From contig OZ038473.1 of NCBI GenBank assembly GCA_964036295.1, positions 2,635,501 through 2,699,500 of the forward strand: a DNA stretch of 64,000 nt. Reading direction: 5' to 3'. Source of the DNA: Plumapathes pennacea. Its lineage: Eukaryota > Cnidaria > Anthozoa > Antipatharia > Myriopathidae. The notes below the pieces were generated by a model, which worked only from the letters and a program-made list of their open reading frames with translations, was not told the origin of the DNA and did no database searches. Shown here in pieces: positions 38,189 through 51,273 of this stretch. How positions within the stretch are numbered: position 1 is the first letter of the stretch; each line of letters opens with the position of its first letter. The translations under genes were made by a program, and so were the position numbers.

Positions 38189-38876
38189 GAGCGCGATGAG
38201 AGCGCAAAAGCACCAAAGGGGAGCAAGCAATTGCGACCAGGCAGCGAATCCAGACGCTTATGTATAGATTAAAAACCAGAGCAGGTTAATCCTTTCACAT
38301 TCAAAAATGTTCAACTTCAATATTCTCCTTCAGTTTCTTACCAGGAATATGTCTATAGTATGGAGAACTTGGCTTTTGAGAGCTATCTTAAATAAAAGCT
38401 GATTAAACCATCAATTCTCACTACAACACTCATACATTTTATTATTAAAAGGTTGGGAGAATCTGCATTTTAAACTTGGGAGTGAAAGGGTTAACTGTCT
38501 GAGTATATGTTATGTAAATATCCAAACTTTGCAGCAAAATAGAGAGAAATTTCGTACTATGAAAGCCATAGAATTCTGACCCCTTTCTTTCAATTTATTG
38601 GCCAACAAACTGTGTGGTTTTGATGAAAGACAAAGATAAACTTAAACTAAACCTAAAATCAAAATTATGTAATGAATACCGTATTAAGAATACATTGCTG
38701 TGATAAGATATCAGAGTCAGTAAATTTCTGTTACTATGGTAACCAACGGTCATTAGCAGAGATGTACATTACTCAATATATCTTAAGCATCAGAAGCGAA
38801 GTTCGTGTGGCTTTGACAAAAAACAAATCCTCGTTTCCATAAATCGAGGTCAAATTTCTGACCTACTTGTAATAAA

Positions 38877-39084
38877 TTATGCTCTGTTCAAAACTGTAGC
38901 AGAAACCAATTCGACTAATCTTAGAGGCTCATCCACCAATATATATTTGCCACGCCCAAACACAGAATTTATGAAAAAAAGCTTTAGTTGCAATGGGGCC
39001 ACAACGTGGAACAAGCTTCCTATTGATTTACACAAGGCCATATCAGCAGAATCATTTAAAAGCAAACTTAAGGCCATCAACCTC
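38877..39084 (+). pseudogene. C-terminal remnant of a LINE reverse transcriptase ORF
   Basis: The frame reads LRGSSTNIYLPRPNTEFMKK followed by SFSCNGATTWNKLPIDLHKA and ESFKSKLKA. The NGA..WN.LP.(D/E)L pattern followed by a short SFK..LK is the usual C-terminal end of L2/CR1-type non-LTR retrotransposon proteins. There is a stop just upstream, and no reverse transcriptase core. A second copy is at 58126-58335. Confidence 0.65.
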
Positions 39085-39100
39085 TTATTCATCATTATTA

Positions 39101-39262
39101 CACAGTGGAATCTCAATTTTTCGAACCCTCGATTTTTGAACATCCCGATTATTCGAACCAAAAATCGCTTCCCTTGGACCTCTTAACACCGTGTGGTAAA
39201 TTTTACCCCCGATTTTTCGAACTGCGATAAGTCAAACCAATTTTCGTTTTCGGATTTCACTG
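39101..39262. mobile_element. pogo/Tigger-like MITE
   Basis: Ends CACAGTGGAATCTCAATTTT and complement of GTTTTCGGATTTCACTGTA, with TA on both sides. The interior is full of TTTTTCGAAC motifs in both orientations. It lies just after the LINE remnant. Confidence 0.6.
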
Positions 39263-40134
39263 TATTATCTCGTGTCTATCCTCTGTTTCATCTTTTGATG
39301 ATATACTAGGTCGTAGAGCCGTGCTGATACGGGTGGAAGAGAATTCTATACACTAAACGGCATAATAAACACCCAACAGGTCTATGGTGGCGCTTCTTTA
39401 GATTTTTTTCTTGTTAATTTACTAACTGCTTTTCCCACGGGTTACATGAACATCCTTGTGAACGGGAGTGAGAATTTATGGAGTTACAATAAAATTTGAG
39501 AAATAGCGGTCAGGTGGTTTAAACAGGCTTGTGCATATAAAACTAGTTGTAGCTTTCGCTAAGTGCCAACGAGAGAAAAAGAACTCGATGACAGATGCTA
39601 GTGAGTGCATGTGTTAACCTCGTGCAAAATGCTCCCTCCTGATTGGCTAAGAAACGATAAATCAACATCTCTTTTCATTGGCTCTGTTGGCTCTAATATT
39701 TCCGGCAACAAAGTCTCCAGGGAATCTACACCTTACATTACACTTTTAACAGCTCGATCGAGAATTTTTCTGCCTGCTGCAATACTTTGCGTGGCATTAT
39801 GCTGGCCGCCTCACAAGCCGACCGTCTTCGCTCGGCTTGCTCGTTGGCAACTAGTAGTTTCCATTTTTTTTTGCGCGCAAATGTTTCTGAGATGAAGTCT
39901 TGGTGAGAATGTGATAGAATAAATATTCTTCGTGTATCGTTCAAAATATATGAGGAACTGCGACAGACAACCCGCCTTCAACCCTATAAGGAACGGGATC
40001 TTTCTCGCGTGATGCTGTATGACCGCGAAGTTTTTTGTCTCGTCAGAGTATTTAAGTTACAGTCTAAATGGTTGAATCGAAAAATAAAAAAAAAAAGTAT
40101 TTTCATAACAATTATTATTTGCGAAGTGCAAAAT

Positions 40135-40748
40135 TTAAGAAATATATAACGCGTCACCGTGTAATATAGCCTCATCTAAACACGCGGGAAGTTGGGAGAA
40201 CACGAGAGTTAGCGTAAGGAAACCACGAGGCCGCCGAGTGGTTTCCGGCGCTACTCGAGTGTTCTCCCAACTTCCCAAGTGTTTAGATGAGGCTATATTA
40301 CACGGGAACACGTTATATATTTCTTTTATAAAATAATTAGTCAAGTAAAAAACATCGTGTATCGCGTCAGCGTGTAATATACTCTCTTATTATATAGACA
40401 CGAGTGTTTTACTGGAAAATATGCCGTGCGTAAAATCCATACGAAACTACATCCGGGACCCGAGTGGCGTATTTTCCACATCCTCACTAGTGAGGGTATC
40501 GTTGGCATCATTTCTCGCTTTTGCACGGTTGTTTGCGCAATTTCTCGTAAAACACTCGTGTCTAATATAATAAAAAGAAAATTACACGGCGGCTTGAAGA
40601 TATGGATTTTATTTTCTCGCGGTAAAAACAATATTTTACCACTCGAAAATAAAATTCATATCTTCGCGCCGCCGTGTAATATCCTCTATATCTAACACGG
40701 TTATTTAGCCAATCAGGGCGCGCGTAGTATCATAGTTATTTTATAAAA
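40135..40748. mobile_element. Palindrome-rich composite element (about 610 bp)
   Basis: Three large hairpins follow one another: GCCTCATCTAAACAC arms (about 40165-40300), ACACGAGTGTTTTAC arms (about 40396-40562), and GCGGCTTGAAGATATG arms (about 40590-40680). Compared with the paralogous spacer near 33585 (GTGCAAAATAATACAATCGA), the whole block is an insertion. The same block in reverse orientation is at 56665-57682. No coding capacity; family not identified. Confidence 0.7.
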
Positions 40749-41806
40749 TACAATCGAGAAATTTTAATGTAACTAAAACTTGACAGGCCAGAGACCAGAG
40801 GTATAACTCCCACGTTCTAAAGAGTATCCTATTCTAAGCGCAAATGAATATACTACCAACAAGCGACTGGTACGGAAGCTTGATAAGGATCCAATGAGTA
40901 TCAGACATTTCTATAATATAGTCAAAGAAAAGGACTGACGCTGTGCTTTTGAATTATACACACACGCCAGACGGCTTGACTGTTTTTAGATCAGTTTTTC
41001 CTCTTGACTAGTATACTATATTAAATTTCTGTTCAGTCGACGCAGATAAACAGCACTTCTTTCAGAGAGTAAATAACGGTCAAACTGAACAAATACACTT
41101 ATTGGTGCAGCAAATAAACGATTGCTTAGAGAAACAGAATACAGTAAAAGATAATCTAAGCAATAAATTAGTACGCGCCGGTCCCGCCATCTTAAAAGCT
41201 GCTCGTATGTCAATTAATTTTACAATTCGTTCCTCACGTCTTCAACCTTCAAGCGAAATGGAGCATTGAATCCGTGGTAATCCACCTTATTTAAAATTGC
41301 AAAGTTTTAAAATGGATATTATCCCAACCTATTTACAAAAAAATACACGAGTAATGTAATGAGAATAGCTTAGTCAGCTTTAACATGAGCAAGGTATCAA
41401 AAGCCAAGTTCTCCTTACTGTATGATCAATTTATAGAGAAAATGAAAGAGAAAATTGAAGTTGATCTAGGTAAACTGGGAAAAGACTTCTTAATTTAGAT
41501 GCTACGTGGGAAGCAAGTCCACAGATAATTTTTAAAGTGCATGTCACTAAAAAAAAAATACAACTATCATACTGACCTAACATACATTAAGTTGCTTTAG
41601 CATATTCAGACATTAAATATTTATTTCAAACGATTTTCCTTGTAAAGATGTTGACACCTGTTTTTGTTAATATATTTACATCAATATTAGTTTTCGCTTG
41701 GTAAAGAACATTCCTCGCCCAAGGACGTTCCTGTTTGTTAGGACAGGAGAAAACCACACGGAGGAGAGTAACCAGAAAACTCGACAGCGAGCGCACTGAA
41801 TCTAAG

Positions 41807-44800
41807 ATGCGAGTCTTTGCTCTGTATTGTTTGCTGATCTGTTCCTGCGTTATGAAGATTTCGGCTGTCTGTTCAAACCTCGACAGTGCTTCTTCATTGC
41901 TACGAGACACTGATCTCAAATCTTGTAATGATCGTAAAAAAACATCGTTCGAGGTAACGCCCAACCGGAGTGAAGTACTTCCTGTAAACTCTTCAAACAA
42001 TGACTCAAAGAGCATATTTTTAGAACCACCACCACCACCTTACTGTGCTGCGACGGCTAGAATTTCGTGGTTGGAGCGGCCACCTATGGTGTACAACGAC
42101 ACATCACTTCATGCAAACTCCTCAAAACACGACTGGGCGACGAAAGGTATCTTCCCTGATGTCCTTGAACGTGCTTTTGAGATATGTTGCTATCGCTTCT
42201 ACCAAAACACAACTACAATGAATTACGGCCCCAAGGAGTACACGCTGAACGGTTTGCACCAACAACTCCTGAACGGATCAGCCGACATAATCTTACCAGT
42301 ACACAGCACAAAAGATTGGAGTTATGGAGGAATCTATCATTTAGAATTTGTAGAAGTCCTTAAATCACCAGGAGTTGTTGTTATAGTGGATAAAGACAGC
42401 CAAGGCCTGCGGGAAAGTGCGTTGGTGCTGCATGTACTTAGCGGTATATGGCCCACTGTGCTACTTGCTGTAATTCTCTCTGCAATATCAGGGATATTTC
42501 TCTGGATTCTGGTAAGACCGTAGAATTGAAGGTAGTTAACTATAAACGCTAAATAGTCAGTATTCATTCCTTTGTAGAACTTCTAAAAGATCTATAAAGA
42601 CAAAGTCACATTGCGCAGCAAACTTACATTTAGGTTCTCAATTCATCTTACACGAACCTTTGTACGTTTTAGGGTACCGTCATCTTTATCACTGTTCTTT
42701 GTGAAACAAAAATCCAAAATCCATCAATATTTAGAATCTAGAAAATGAAAGAACTTAGCAATCCTTCCATAACTAAAAATGAGTATTTTTGAGTACAAGA
42801 TTTCACTTATATTTCAGTATATTTCTTCATGTTGAGAGCCTCAGTTCAAGTTTTTAAACATTTCTAGACAATTTTGAATTGGCTGGGAAGGCCGGGTATT
42901 GTCTTTATTAAGCTTAAACTTCTTTAACGGCGATCAGCTTTCCAACATCAACTTTTGGTTGATTTATCATTCGTTTTGTCTTCGCTGCCGACTAGTTCTC
43001 GCAAGTACTGGTATTCTGTTGCTTTTTTAGTTACCTTTGTACGTGTGTACAAAATACAGTTGAACATCGCTATTTCGAACTCGGTTAATTCGAGTCCCCA
43101 TTATTTCGAAGTCAAGCCGAATCCCCTTGGATATAGTTTTTCAGTCATTTACTATCGGCTATTTCGAAACCCCACTGTTTCGAACTTTTTTTCGTGTCCC
43201 GTGCGACTTCGAAATAGCGGGGTTCGACTGCAGTAGCAACACATATTATAAACTATTTGTTTTTTTCTTGTCTTCCTTGACGTGTCCACAATAACGCCAC
43301 ACTTTTTCTTTTCATTTTTTCGTTTTTGTTTTTTCACCTGCACCCAATCTGCATATAGATTGTTTGACGAGCAGTAAAGGGTAGATTGTATACCTCTAAA
43401 TCAAGGATGTCCTTGGGGGCTAAACTTCCGAATAATCGCATTCAAAACGCAAGACAAGTGGGTGCTATTTCGGTCATTACCTTTAACAACCGGTAAAGTT
43501 AACATCTGATTCAATCAGCTTGAAGGACAGCATTCATGAAAAACTGTATAGATCTCAGATTAAATATTTTCACCGAACAATTGAGTAGGGCTACACTCGG
43601 ACATATGCCATACAATGACTTCCTTTCGACCTTCTAAAAAAAGAAATTAAAATAAAAAAAAAAAAGGAAAAACAAAATGGGAATTTTCCTAAAAATATAG
43701 CCTATTAAACTACAGGTTGAGAGAATCCTAATTTTGTGTCTTGAATCAGGGCTCAAAGAATGAGCCCGAAAAGTGCTTTTTTCCAGGTACAACAAGGTAT
43801 ATTCTGATAATAACGAAACTAAAGCGTATTTTTTCCTCACAGGAAACAGCCAAAAATCCTGCAGATTTCCCGCGCCCGCTTCATCGAGCTTTCAATGGAT
43901 TCTGGTGGGCATTCGTTACCATGTCAACGGTGGGGTAAGCCGGCCGACGACTAGAGTCAAGTATTTATAATCAAAATCTGTTCTTCTCCTGTATGTAAAC
44001 TCATTTGATTTATATGACTGCATCGTATGTTCACAGGTATGGAGACAAGGTCCCCAAGTCGATTCTAGGCCGCATTTTTGCTGTAATCTGGATAATGATC
44101 GGGATGATAATTTGCTCAACTTTGACCGCGACTTTAACTTCAACGTTCGACAAAGTCAATAAGGCAAATAAAGAATTTGAGCTGACGGGAAAACAGGTAA
44201 ACTAAGCTTGAAGATGTAGAATGATTGCTTTCTAATAAAAACATTGGTATTCCCTAGTATAATGGCTATTCCTTTTTGTGTCTACTCTGTTTTTCTAAAA
44301 AGCTATTTATCCATCTCTATATAGTTTACTGGTCTTAACAAATCTTGCACCCTTTTCCCGCTTATATGTAGTTAGTTTTCTAAGTTGCTTAAGTGCCATC
44401 TTCTTTCCTCCGGGATTTGAGTGGACTATCATGCAATCAACCGTCTAATCCTACAGATTGGCGCTATTGAAGACACACAAGCGTACTACGAGGCCATTAA
44501 ACGGGGAACAAATGTGACGGGTAATCACCTAAACCATACTTTGATTAATGGTAAAGTTTATCAATACGGATCGCAAACAAAGAATGTTAATTATGAGACA
44601 ACTCACAGCCACAAAGGCGATCAGCAGCTGGATTCTAATCCATGACGTACGATATTCTTATAACACTATGGGAGCACTATGTCAAGTGTGAGTTCAATCA
44701 CAGGGCGCAGAGGAGTTCGCTTACTTTCCATTATGTAAAGCCCTATATATTGACTTACATGAAGGATACCGCAGGACAATTAAATTACGGGCGCACTGCG

Positions 44801-46078
44801 CGTCATGTCTGTATTATGCCTTCGCGCGCCCGCGATGAAATCGTCTTGCGGTATCATTCATGTGGGCCAATATAGAAGGGTTTTACATAATGGTAAGCAA
44901 GCGAAATCTTCTGCGCCCTGTGGTTCAGTTCATACCCATCACATGATGCAAGAATTGCATAGGTCTTATGAAGTACATCCACAACCAGAACGAATCCGAT
45001 CTGTACTTAGTAAAATCCATTTCCTAAAGCATCACATGAATCTTAAAGGTATCACTCTAAGTTCGCGATCAGAATATCAGACTAACATCAGGTTAATTTC
45101 TGTATAGCAGCTCTAGGGAATTCGATATTTCCCCTCTTACTTTGGAGAGTAGCATGACCAGATAATCGTAAAACTAATAAACGCATTCTCCGTTCTACTC
45201 TCTCCCAGCTTTTAACGACTTTGAAGAGATGCAGCATGCACTTCTTGTAACAAAAAAGATCGAAGCCATTCTGGAGGAAATTCATCCTGCGAGCTACAGC
45301 TTACAAAAATTTAACGATCCCAGGCTCACCATCGTGAAATACTTGGAAAGTGAGCGTCGCTACGGCTTTGTTATCCACAATAAAGGACATCCAGCCTTAC
45401 CTGGATGTGTACGCTCCCTTATCGTGGACAGACAGAAGGACATCTTTATGCTGACTAGTAGACACCTAACCAAGGCTGAGGTGGGTGACAGACCAAAGTA
45501 ATCCACTACTACAACTGGCAAGAACAAGATAGAAAAATTTGAAATTAGTTTGTGGCTTATGGAAAATTTTAAAAAAATGTGTTGCGTATTACATCGATAC
45601 ATCGAGCATGGGGCCGAAGGACGGTTCTGGTTTTATATAGTTGGGAGGTGTCGCTAGTTTTTCGATCAACGTTGCCATCATATATCGATAGTGTTCTCTG
45701 ACCATGGTCGACCATGGTCAGAGTTGTTTCATGACCACGGTCAAATATTTGTAGCTGTACATCAAAAATGTCCACAAGTCCAAAAGATTTCGACAGAATC
45801 ACATGAATGAAAATAAAGAAATATATATATTTTTTCGTTTCTTATTCTGAACAAAGGATATCACCAAGAAGATTGAAAAAGGCAGACTGGAGGAATTGTT
45901 TGACAAGCACAAGATAACAGCTATTGGTGGAATTTGCTTCGTCTCCATCATAGTATGTGCAGTGCTTATACAGCAGACCTATTCTTTGTGGAAACGGATG
46001 AGAGCGCGAAAGCACCAAAGAAGGGGGGCCAAGAAAACGCGACCAAGCAGCGAATGCAGGCCCTCATGTATAATTTAA
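41807..46078 (+). CDS. Glutamate-receptor-like channel with K+ selectivity filter, copy 2
   Basis: Exons 41807-42511, 43843-43934, 44037-44196, 44457-44520, 45209-45480, 45857-46078; 504 residues, frame intact. Same plan as copy 1, with TVGYGD split by the intron between exons 2 and 3. The segment between the signal peptide and ISWLERPP is about 28 residues longer than in copy 1 and includes an EPPPPPY stretch. Exon 2 lacks one codon (LHRAF where copies 3 and 4 have LHRGAF). In S1 the pocket-side segment is DWSYGGIYHLEF (Tyr where copy 1 has Asp). The tail is full length, with a basic RKHQRRGAKK and final SCII. A reading from an earlier ATG at 41735 is possible but would bury the signal peptide, so 41807 is chosen. 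Confidence 0.85.
43055..43235. mobile_element. pogo/Tigger-like MITE in intron 1, copy 2
   Basis: Orthologous insertion to that at 35810-35990: CAGTTGAACATCGCTATTTC to GCGGGGTTCGACTG, TA-flanked. Confidence 0.65.
44699..44922. mobile_element. MITE in intron 4, copy 2
   Basis: CACAGGGCGCAGAGGAGTTC at the left and complement of AAATCTTCTGCGCCCTGTG at the right, 224 bp. The flanks GTTCAAT and GTTCAGTT look like a target duplication of about 8 bases, hAT style. Copy 1 lacks it (GAGTTCAATTTATACCC at about 37120). Confidence 0.65.
45696..45723. repeat. Perfect 28-bp palindrome in intron 5, copy 2
   Basis: Same palindrome as at 37874-37901, unchanged. Confidence 0.8.
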
Positions 46079-47317
46079 AAACCAAGGCAGGTTAATTCTT
46101 TCACTCTCAAGAGTGTTCAACTTCAATTTTCTCCTTCAGTTTCTCACCAGAAATATATCATAGAGTAAGGAGAACTTGGTTTTTGATACCTCGCTCAGAT
46201 GATAGCTGATTAAACCATCAATTCTCACTACAACACTCATACATTTTATTCTTAAAAGGTTGGGAGAATCTGCATTTTAAACTTGGGAGCGAAAGGGTTA
46301 ACTGTCTGAGTATATGTTATGTTTTCGTACTATGAAAGCCATAGAATCCTAACCCCTTTCTTTCAATTTATTTAAATTATGTAATAAATACCGTATTTTA
46401 AAGAACACATTGCTGTGATGAGGTATCAGAGCCAGTAAATTTCCGTTACTATGGTAACCAACGGTCATTAGCAGAAATGTACATTACTAATATATCTTAT
46501 ATATCTTGAGCATCAGAAGCAAAGTTTGTGTGGCTTTGACAAAAAACAAATCCTCGTTTCCATAAATCGAGGTCAAATTTCTGACCTACTTGCAATAAAT
46601 TCTGCTCTGTCCATATTTAGAACAGACTGTTAAAGAAGTTGTTTAAACGCTCATAACTAAGAAAGTGTGATTAACCTCCCAACAGATGAACTAAATTCAC
46701 CGGCAGCTCATAAGGCAGGGTTGTGCCCAAGTTCCTGAATCTTAGTTCAGTCAGCTATCATCTGAGCAAGATAAAAAAAAAAAGTTCTCCTTACTGTATA
46801 ATCAATTTGTAGAGAGAAAATGAAAGAGAATGTTGAAGTTAATCTATAGGTAAACTGGGAAAAGACTTCTTAATTTAGATGCTACGTGAAAGTGAGTCAG
46901 AATTATTTGCTCCCATTTTTCTACCGCACGCCAATTACGGTTAGTTTTACACGGTTATCTGAGAAACGAAACCTCTGTGACCATATTATCCTTGGAAGCG
47001 AGACAATAGCATAAAAGCTTTTAGACAATTTAAGACCACAGATAATTTTTATAGTGCATGTCATTAAAAAAATAAAATTATCATGTTAACCTAACATACA
47101 TTAAGTTGCTTTAGCATATTCAGACATTAAATATTTATTTCAAACGGCTTCCCTTATAAAAGATGTTGACACCTGCTTTTGTTATATATACCAATATTAG
47201 TTTTTGCTTAGTAAAGAGCATTCCTCGCCCAAGGACGTTCCTGTTTGCTAGGACAGGAGAAAACTACACGGAGGAGACTAATCAGAAAACTCGACAGCGA
47301 GCGACACTGAATCTAAG
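46079..47317. other. Spacer between channel copies 2 and 3
   Basis: Similar to 38189-38900 and to 51274-52533. Contains the decayed pre-LINE segment GGTAACCAACGGTCATTAGC (about 46453) and the promoter-proximal block from 47091. No gene seen. Confidence 0.6.
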
Positions 47318-50300
47318 ATGCGAGTCTTTGCTCTGTATTGTTTGCTGGCCTGTTCCTGCGTTATGAAGATTTCGGCGGTCTGTTCAAACCTTGATACTTC
47401 ATTGCTCCCAGATACTGATCTCAAACAATGTAAAGAATTACCGATCTTTGGCTCGAGCCATGATGTGATGGCTAACATCTCGTGGTTGGAGCGGCCACCT
47501 ATGGTGTACAACGACACATCACTTCTTGCGAGTTCCTCAAGCAACGACTCGGCGAAGATAGGTATCTTCCCCGATGTCCTTAAGCGTGCTTTCGAGATAT
47601 GCTCCTATCGCTTCTACCAAAAAACTAGACTTAACTACGGCCCCAAGGAGTACACGCTGAACGGTTTGCACCAACAAATCCTGAACGGACCAGCGGACAT
47701 AATTTTACCAGTACACAGCACAAAAGATTGGAGTTATGGAGGCATCGATCATTTAGAATTTGTAGAAGTCCTTAAATCACCAGGAGTTGTTGTTATAGTG
47801 GATAAAGACAGCCAAGGCCGGCAGGAAAGTGCGTTGGTGCTGCAAGTACTTAGCGGTATATGGCCCACTGTGCTACTTGCTGTAATTCTCTCTGCAATAT
47901 CAGGGATATTTCTATGGATTCTGGTAAGACCGTAGAATTGAAGGTAGTTAACTATAAACGCTAAAAAGTCAGTATTCATTCCTTTGTAGAACTGCTAAAA
48001 GATCTATAAAGACCTCGCATTGCGCAGCAAATATACATTAAGGTTTTCAACTCATCTCACATGAACCTTTATACATTTAGGTTCTCAACTCATCTCACAC
48101 GAACCTTTGTACGTTTTAGGGTACCGTCATCTGTATCACCGTTCTTTGTGAAAAAAAAAATCCAAAATCCATCAATATTTAGAATCTAGAAAATGAAAAA
48201 TCTTTTCCTTCCCAATCCTTTCCATATCCGACTAATTTGAGTACAAGATTTAGTTTGCTTATTTGGTGATATTCGGTGCTACACACACTTATATTTCAGT
48301 ATGATATTTCTTCATGTTGTGAGCCTTAGTTCAAGTTTTTAAACATTTCTAGACAATTTTAAATTGGCTGGGAAGGCCGGGTATTGTCTTCATTAAGCTT
48401 AAACTTCTTCAACGGCGTTTAGCTATCCAACATCAACTTTTAGTTGATTCATCATTCGTTTTGTCTCCGCTGCCGACTAGTTCTCGCAAGTACTGGTATT
48501 CTGATTTTAGTTACCTTTGTACGTGTGTACAAAGAACAGTTGAACCTCGCTATTTCGAACTCAGTTAACTCGAGTCCCTATTATTTCGAAGTCAAGCCGA
48601 ATCCCCTTGGATATAATTTTTCAGACATTTATTATCGGCTATTTCGAAACCCGCTGTTTCGAACTTGTTTTCATGTTCCGTGCGACTTCGAAATAGCGGG
48701 GTTCGACTACAGTAGCAACACATATTGTAAACTTTTTTTTTTTCCTCTTCCTTGACGTTTTCACAATAACGCCACACTTTTCTTTTCTTTTTTTTTTTTT
48801 TTCGTTTTCTCGTGTTGTTTTTTCACCTGCACCCAATATGCATATAGATTGTTTGACGGGCAATAAAGGATAGATTGTATACCAATCAATAATATCTATT
48901 AGGGTAAACTTCCGAATGATCGCATTCAAAATGCAAGACAAATGAAAAGTGTATTTTGTCAGGTACAACGAGGTATATTCTGATAATAACAAAACTAAAG
49001 CGTATTTTCTCCTCACAGGAAACAGCCAAAAATCCTGCAGATTTCCCGCGCCCGCTTCATCGAGGAGCTTTCAATGGATTCTGGTGGGCATTCGTTACCA
49101 TGTCAACGGTGGGGTAAGCCGGCCGACGACCAGAGTCAAGTATTTATAGTCAAAATCTGTTCTTCTCCTGTATGTAAACTCATTTGATTTATATGACTGC
49201 ATCGTATGTTCACAGGTATGGAGACAAGGTCCCCAAGTCGATTCAAGGCCGCATTTTTGCTGTAATCTGGATAATGTTCGGGATGATAATTTGCTCAACT
49301 TTGACCGCGACTTTAACTTCAACGTTCGACAAAGTCAATAAGGCAAATAAAGAATTTGAGCTGACGGGAAAACAGGTAAACTAACCTTGAAGATATAGCA
49401 TTGCTTTCTGATGAAAAAATTGCTATTCCTTAGTATAATGGCTATTCCTTTTTGTGTCTCCTCTGTTTTTCTAAAAAGCTATTTATCCATCTCTATATAG
49501 TTTACTGGTCCTAACAAATCTTGCACCCTTTTCCCGCTTATATGTAGTTAGTTTTCTAAGTTGCTTCAGTGCTATCTTCTTTCCTCCGGGATTTGAGTGG
49601 ACTGTCATGTAATCAACCACCTAATCCTACAGACTGGCGCTATTGAAGACACACAAGCGTACTACGAGGCCATCAAACGGGGAACAAATGTGACGGGTAA
49701 TCACCTAAACCATACTTTGATTAATGGCAAAGTTTATTAATACGAATCGCAAACAAAGAATGTTAATTATGAGACAACTCACAGCCACAAAGGGGATCAG
49801 CAGCTGGATTCTAATCCATGACGTACGATATTCTTATAACACTATGGGAGCACTATGTCAAGTGTGAGTTCAATCACAGGGCGCAGAGGAGTTCGCTTAC
49901 TTTCCATTATGTAAAACCCTATATATTGACTTACATGAAGGATACCGCAGGACGATTAAATTACGGGCGCACTGCGCGTCATGTCTGTATTATGCCTTCG
50001 CGCGCCCGCGATGAAATCGTCTTGCGGTATCATTCATGTGGGCCAATATAGAAGGGTTTTACATAATGGTAAGCAAGCGAAATCTTCTGCGCCCTGTGGT
50101 TCAGTTCATACCCATCACATGATGCAAGAATTGCATAGGTTTTATGAAGTACATCAACACCCAGAACGAATCCGATCTGTACTTAGTAAAATCCATTTCC
50201 TAAAGCATCACATGAATCTTAAAGGTATCACTCTAAGTTCGCGATCAGAATATCAGACTAACATCAGGTTAATTTCTGTATAGCAGCTCCAGGGAATTCG

Positions 50301-51273
50301 ATATTTTTCCCCCTTACTTTGTGGAAAGTAGCATGACAAGATAATCGTAAAACTAATAAACGCATTCTCCGTTCTATTCTCTCCAAGCTTTTAACGACTT
50401 TGAAGAGATGCAGCATGCCCTTCTTGTAACAAAAAAGATCGAAGCCATTCTGGAGGAAATTCATCCTGCGACCTACAGCTTACGAAAATCCAACAATCCC
50501 AGGTTCACCATCGCGAAATACTTGGAAAGTGAGCGTCGCTACGGCTTTGTTATCCACAATAAAGGACATCCAGACTTACCTGGATGTGTACGCTCCCTTA
50601 TCGTGGACAGACAGAAGGACATCTTTATGCTGACTAGTAGACACCTAACCAAGGCTGAGGTGGGTGACAGACCAAAGTAATCCACTACTAAAACTGGCAA
50701 GAACATGATAAACAAATTTGAAATTAGTTTGTGGCTTATGTGAAATTTTTAAAAAAACGTGTTGCGTATTACATCGAGCATGGGGACGAAGAACGGTTCT
50801 GGTTTTATATAGTTGGGAGGTGTCGCTAGTTTTTCGATCAACGCTGCCATCATATATCGACAACATGGTTGACCATGGTCAGATAGTGTTCTCTGACCAT
50901 GGTCGACCATGGTCAGAGTTGTTTCATGACCACGGTCAAATGTTTGTAGCTGTACATCAAAAATGTCTACAAGTCCAAAAGATTTCAACAAAATCACATG
51001 AATAAAAATAAGGAAATATATATATTTTTTCGTTTCTTATTCTGAACAAAGGATATCACCAAGATCATTGAAAAAGGCAGACTGGAGGAATTGTTTGACA
51101 AGCACAAGATAACAGCTATTGGTGGAATTTGCTTCGTCTCCATCATAGTATGTGCAGTGCTTATACAGCAGACCTATTCCTTGTGGAAACGGATGAGAGC
51201 GCGAAAGCACCAAAGAAGGGGGGCCAAGAAAACGCGACCAAGCAGCGAATGCAGGCCCTCATGTATAGATTAA
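47318..51273 (+). CDS. Glutamate-receptor-like channel with K+ selectivity filter, copy 3
   Basis: Exons 47318-47923, 49019-49113, 49216-49375, 49633-49696, 50388-50659, 51052-51273; 472 residues, frame intact. It has the shortest linker after the signal peptide (KELPIFGSSHDVMANISW). M2 begins RIFAVIWIMFGMIICST, with Phe where copies 1 and 2 have Ile. The exon 5 segment SLRKSNNPRFTIAKYLESER differs from the other copies (SLxKFNDPRLTIVKYLESER), as does DITKIIEKG at the start of exon 6. Full-length basic tail ending SCID. Plan, pore and membrane segments as in copy 1. Confidence 0.85.
48535..48714. mobile_element. pogo/Tigger-like MITE in intron 1, copy 3
   Basis: Orthologous to 35810-35990; ends CAGTTGAACCTCGCTATTTC and GCGGGGTTCGACTA. 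Confidence 0.65.
49875..50098. mobile_element. MITE in intron 4, copy 3
   Basis: Orthologous to 44699-44922, same length (224 bp) and same flanks. Confidence 0.65.
50891..50918. repeat. Perfect 28-bp palindrome in intron 5, copy 3, with partial extra copy
   Basis: Same palindrome as in copies 1 and 2. A partial extra unit, ACATGGTTGACCATGGTCAG, precedes it at 50863-50882. Confidence 0.8.

Larger units (their letters stand above)
38189..41806. other. Spacer between channel copies 1 and 2
   Basis: Holds an AATAAA at 38391-38396 that could end copy 1, a LINE remnant (38877-39084), a pogo-like MITE (39101-39262), the upstream duplicon arm, and a palindrome-rich insertion (40135-40748). No further gene seen. 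Confidence 0.6.
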
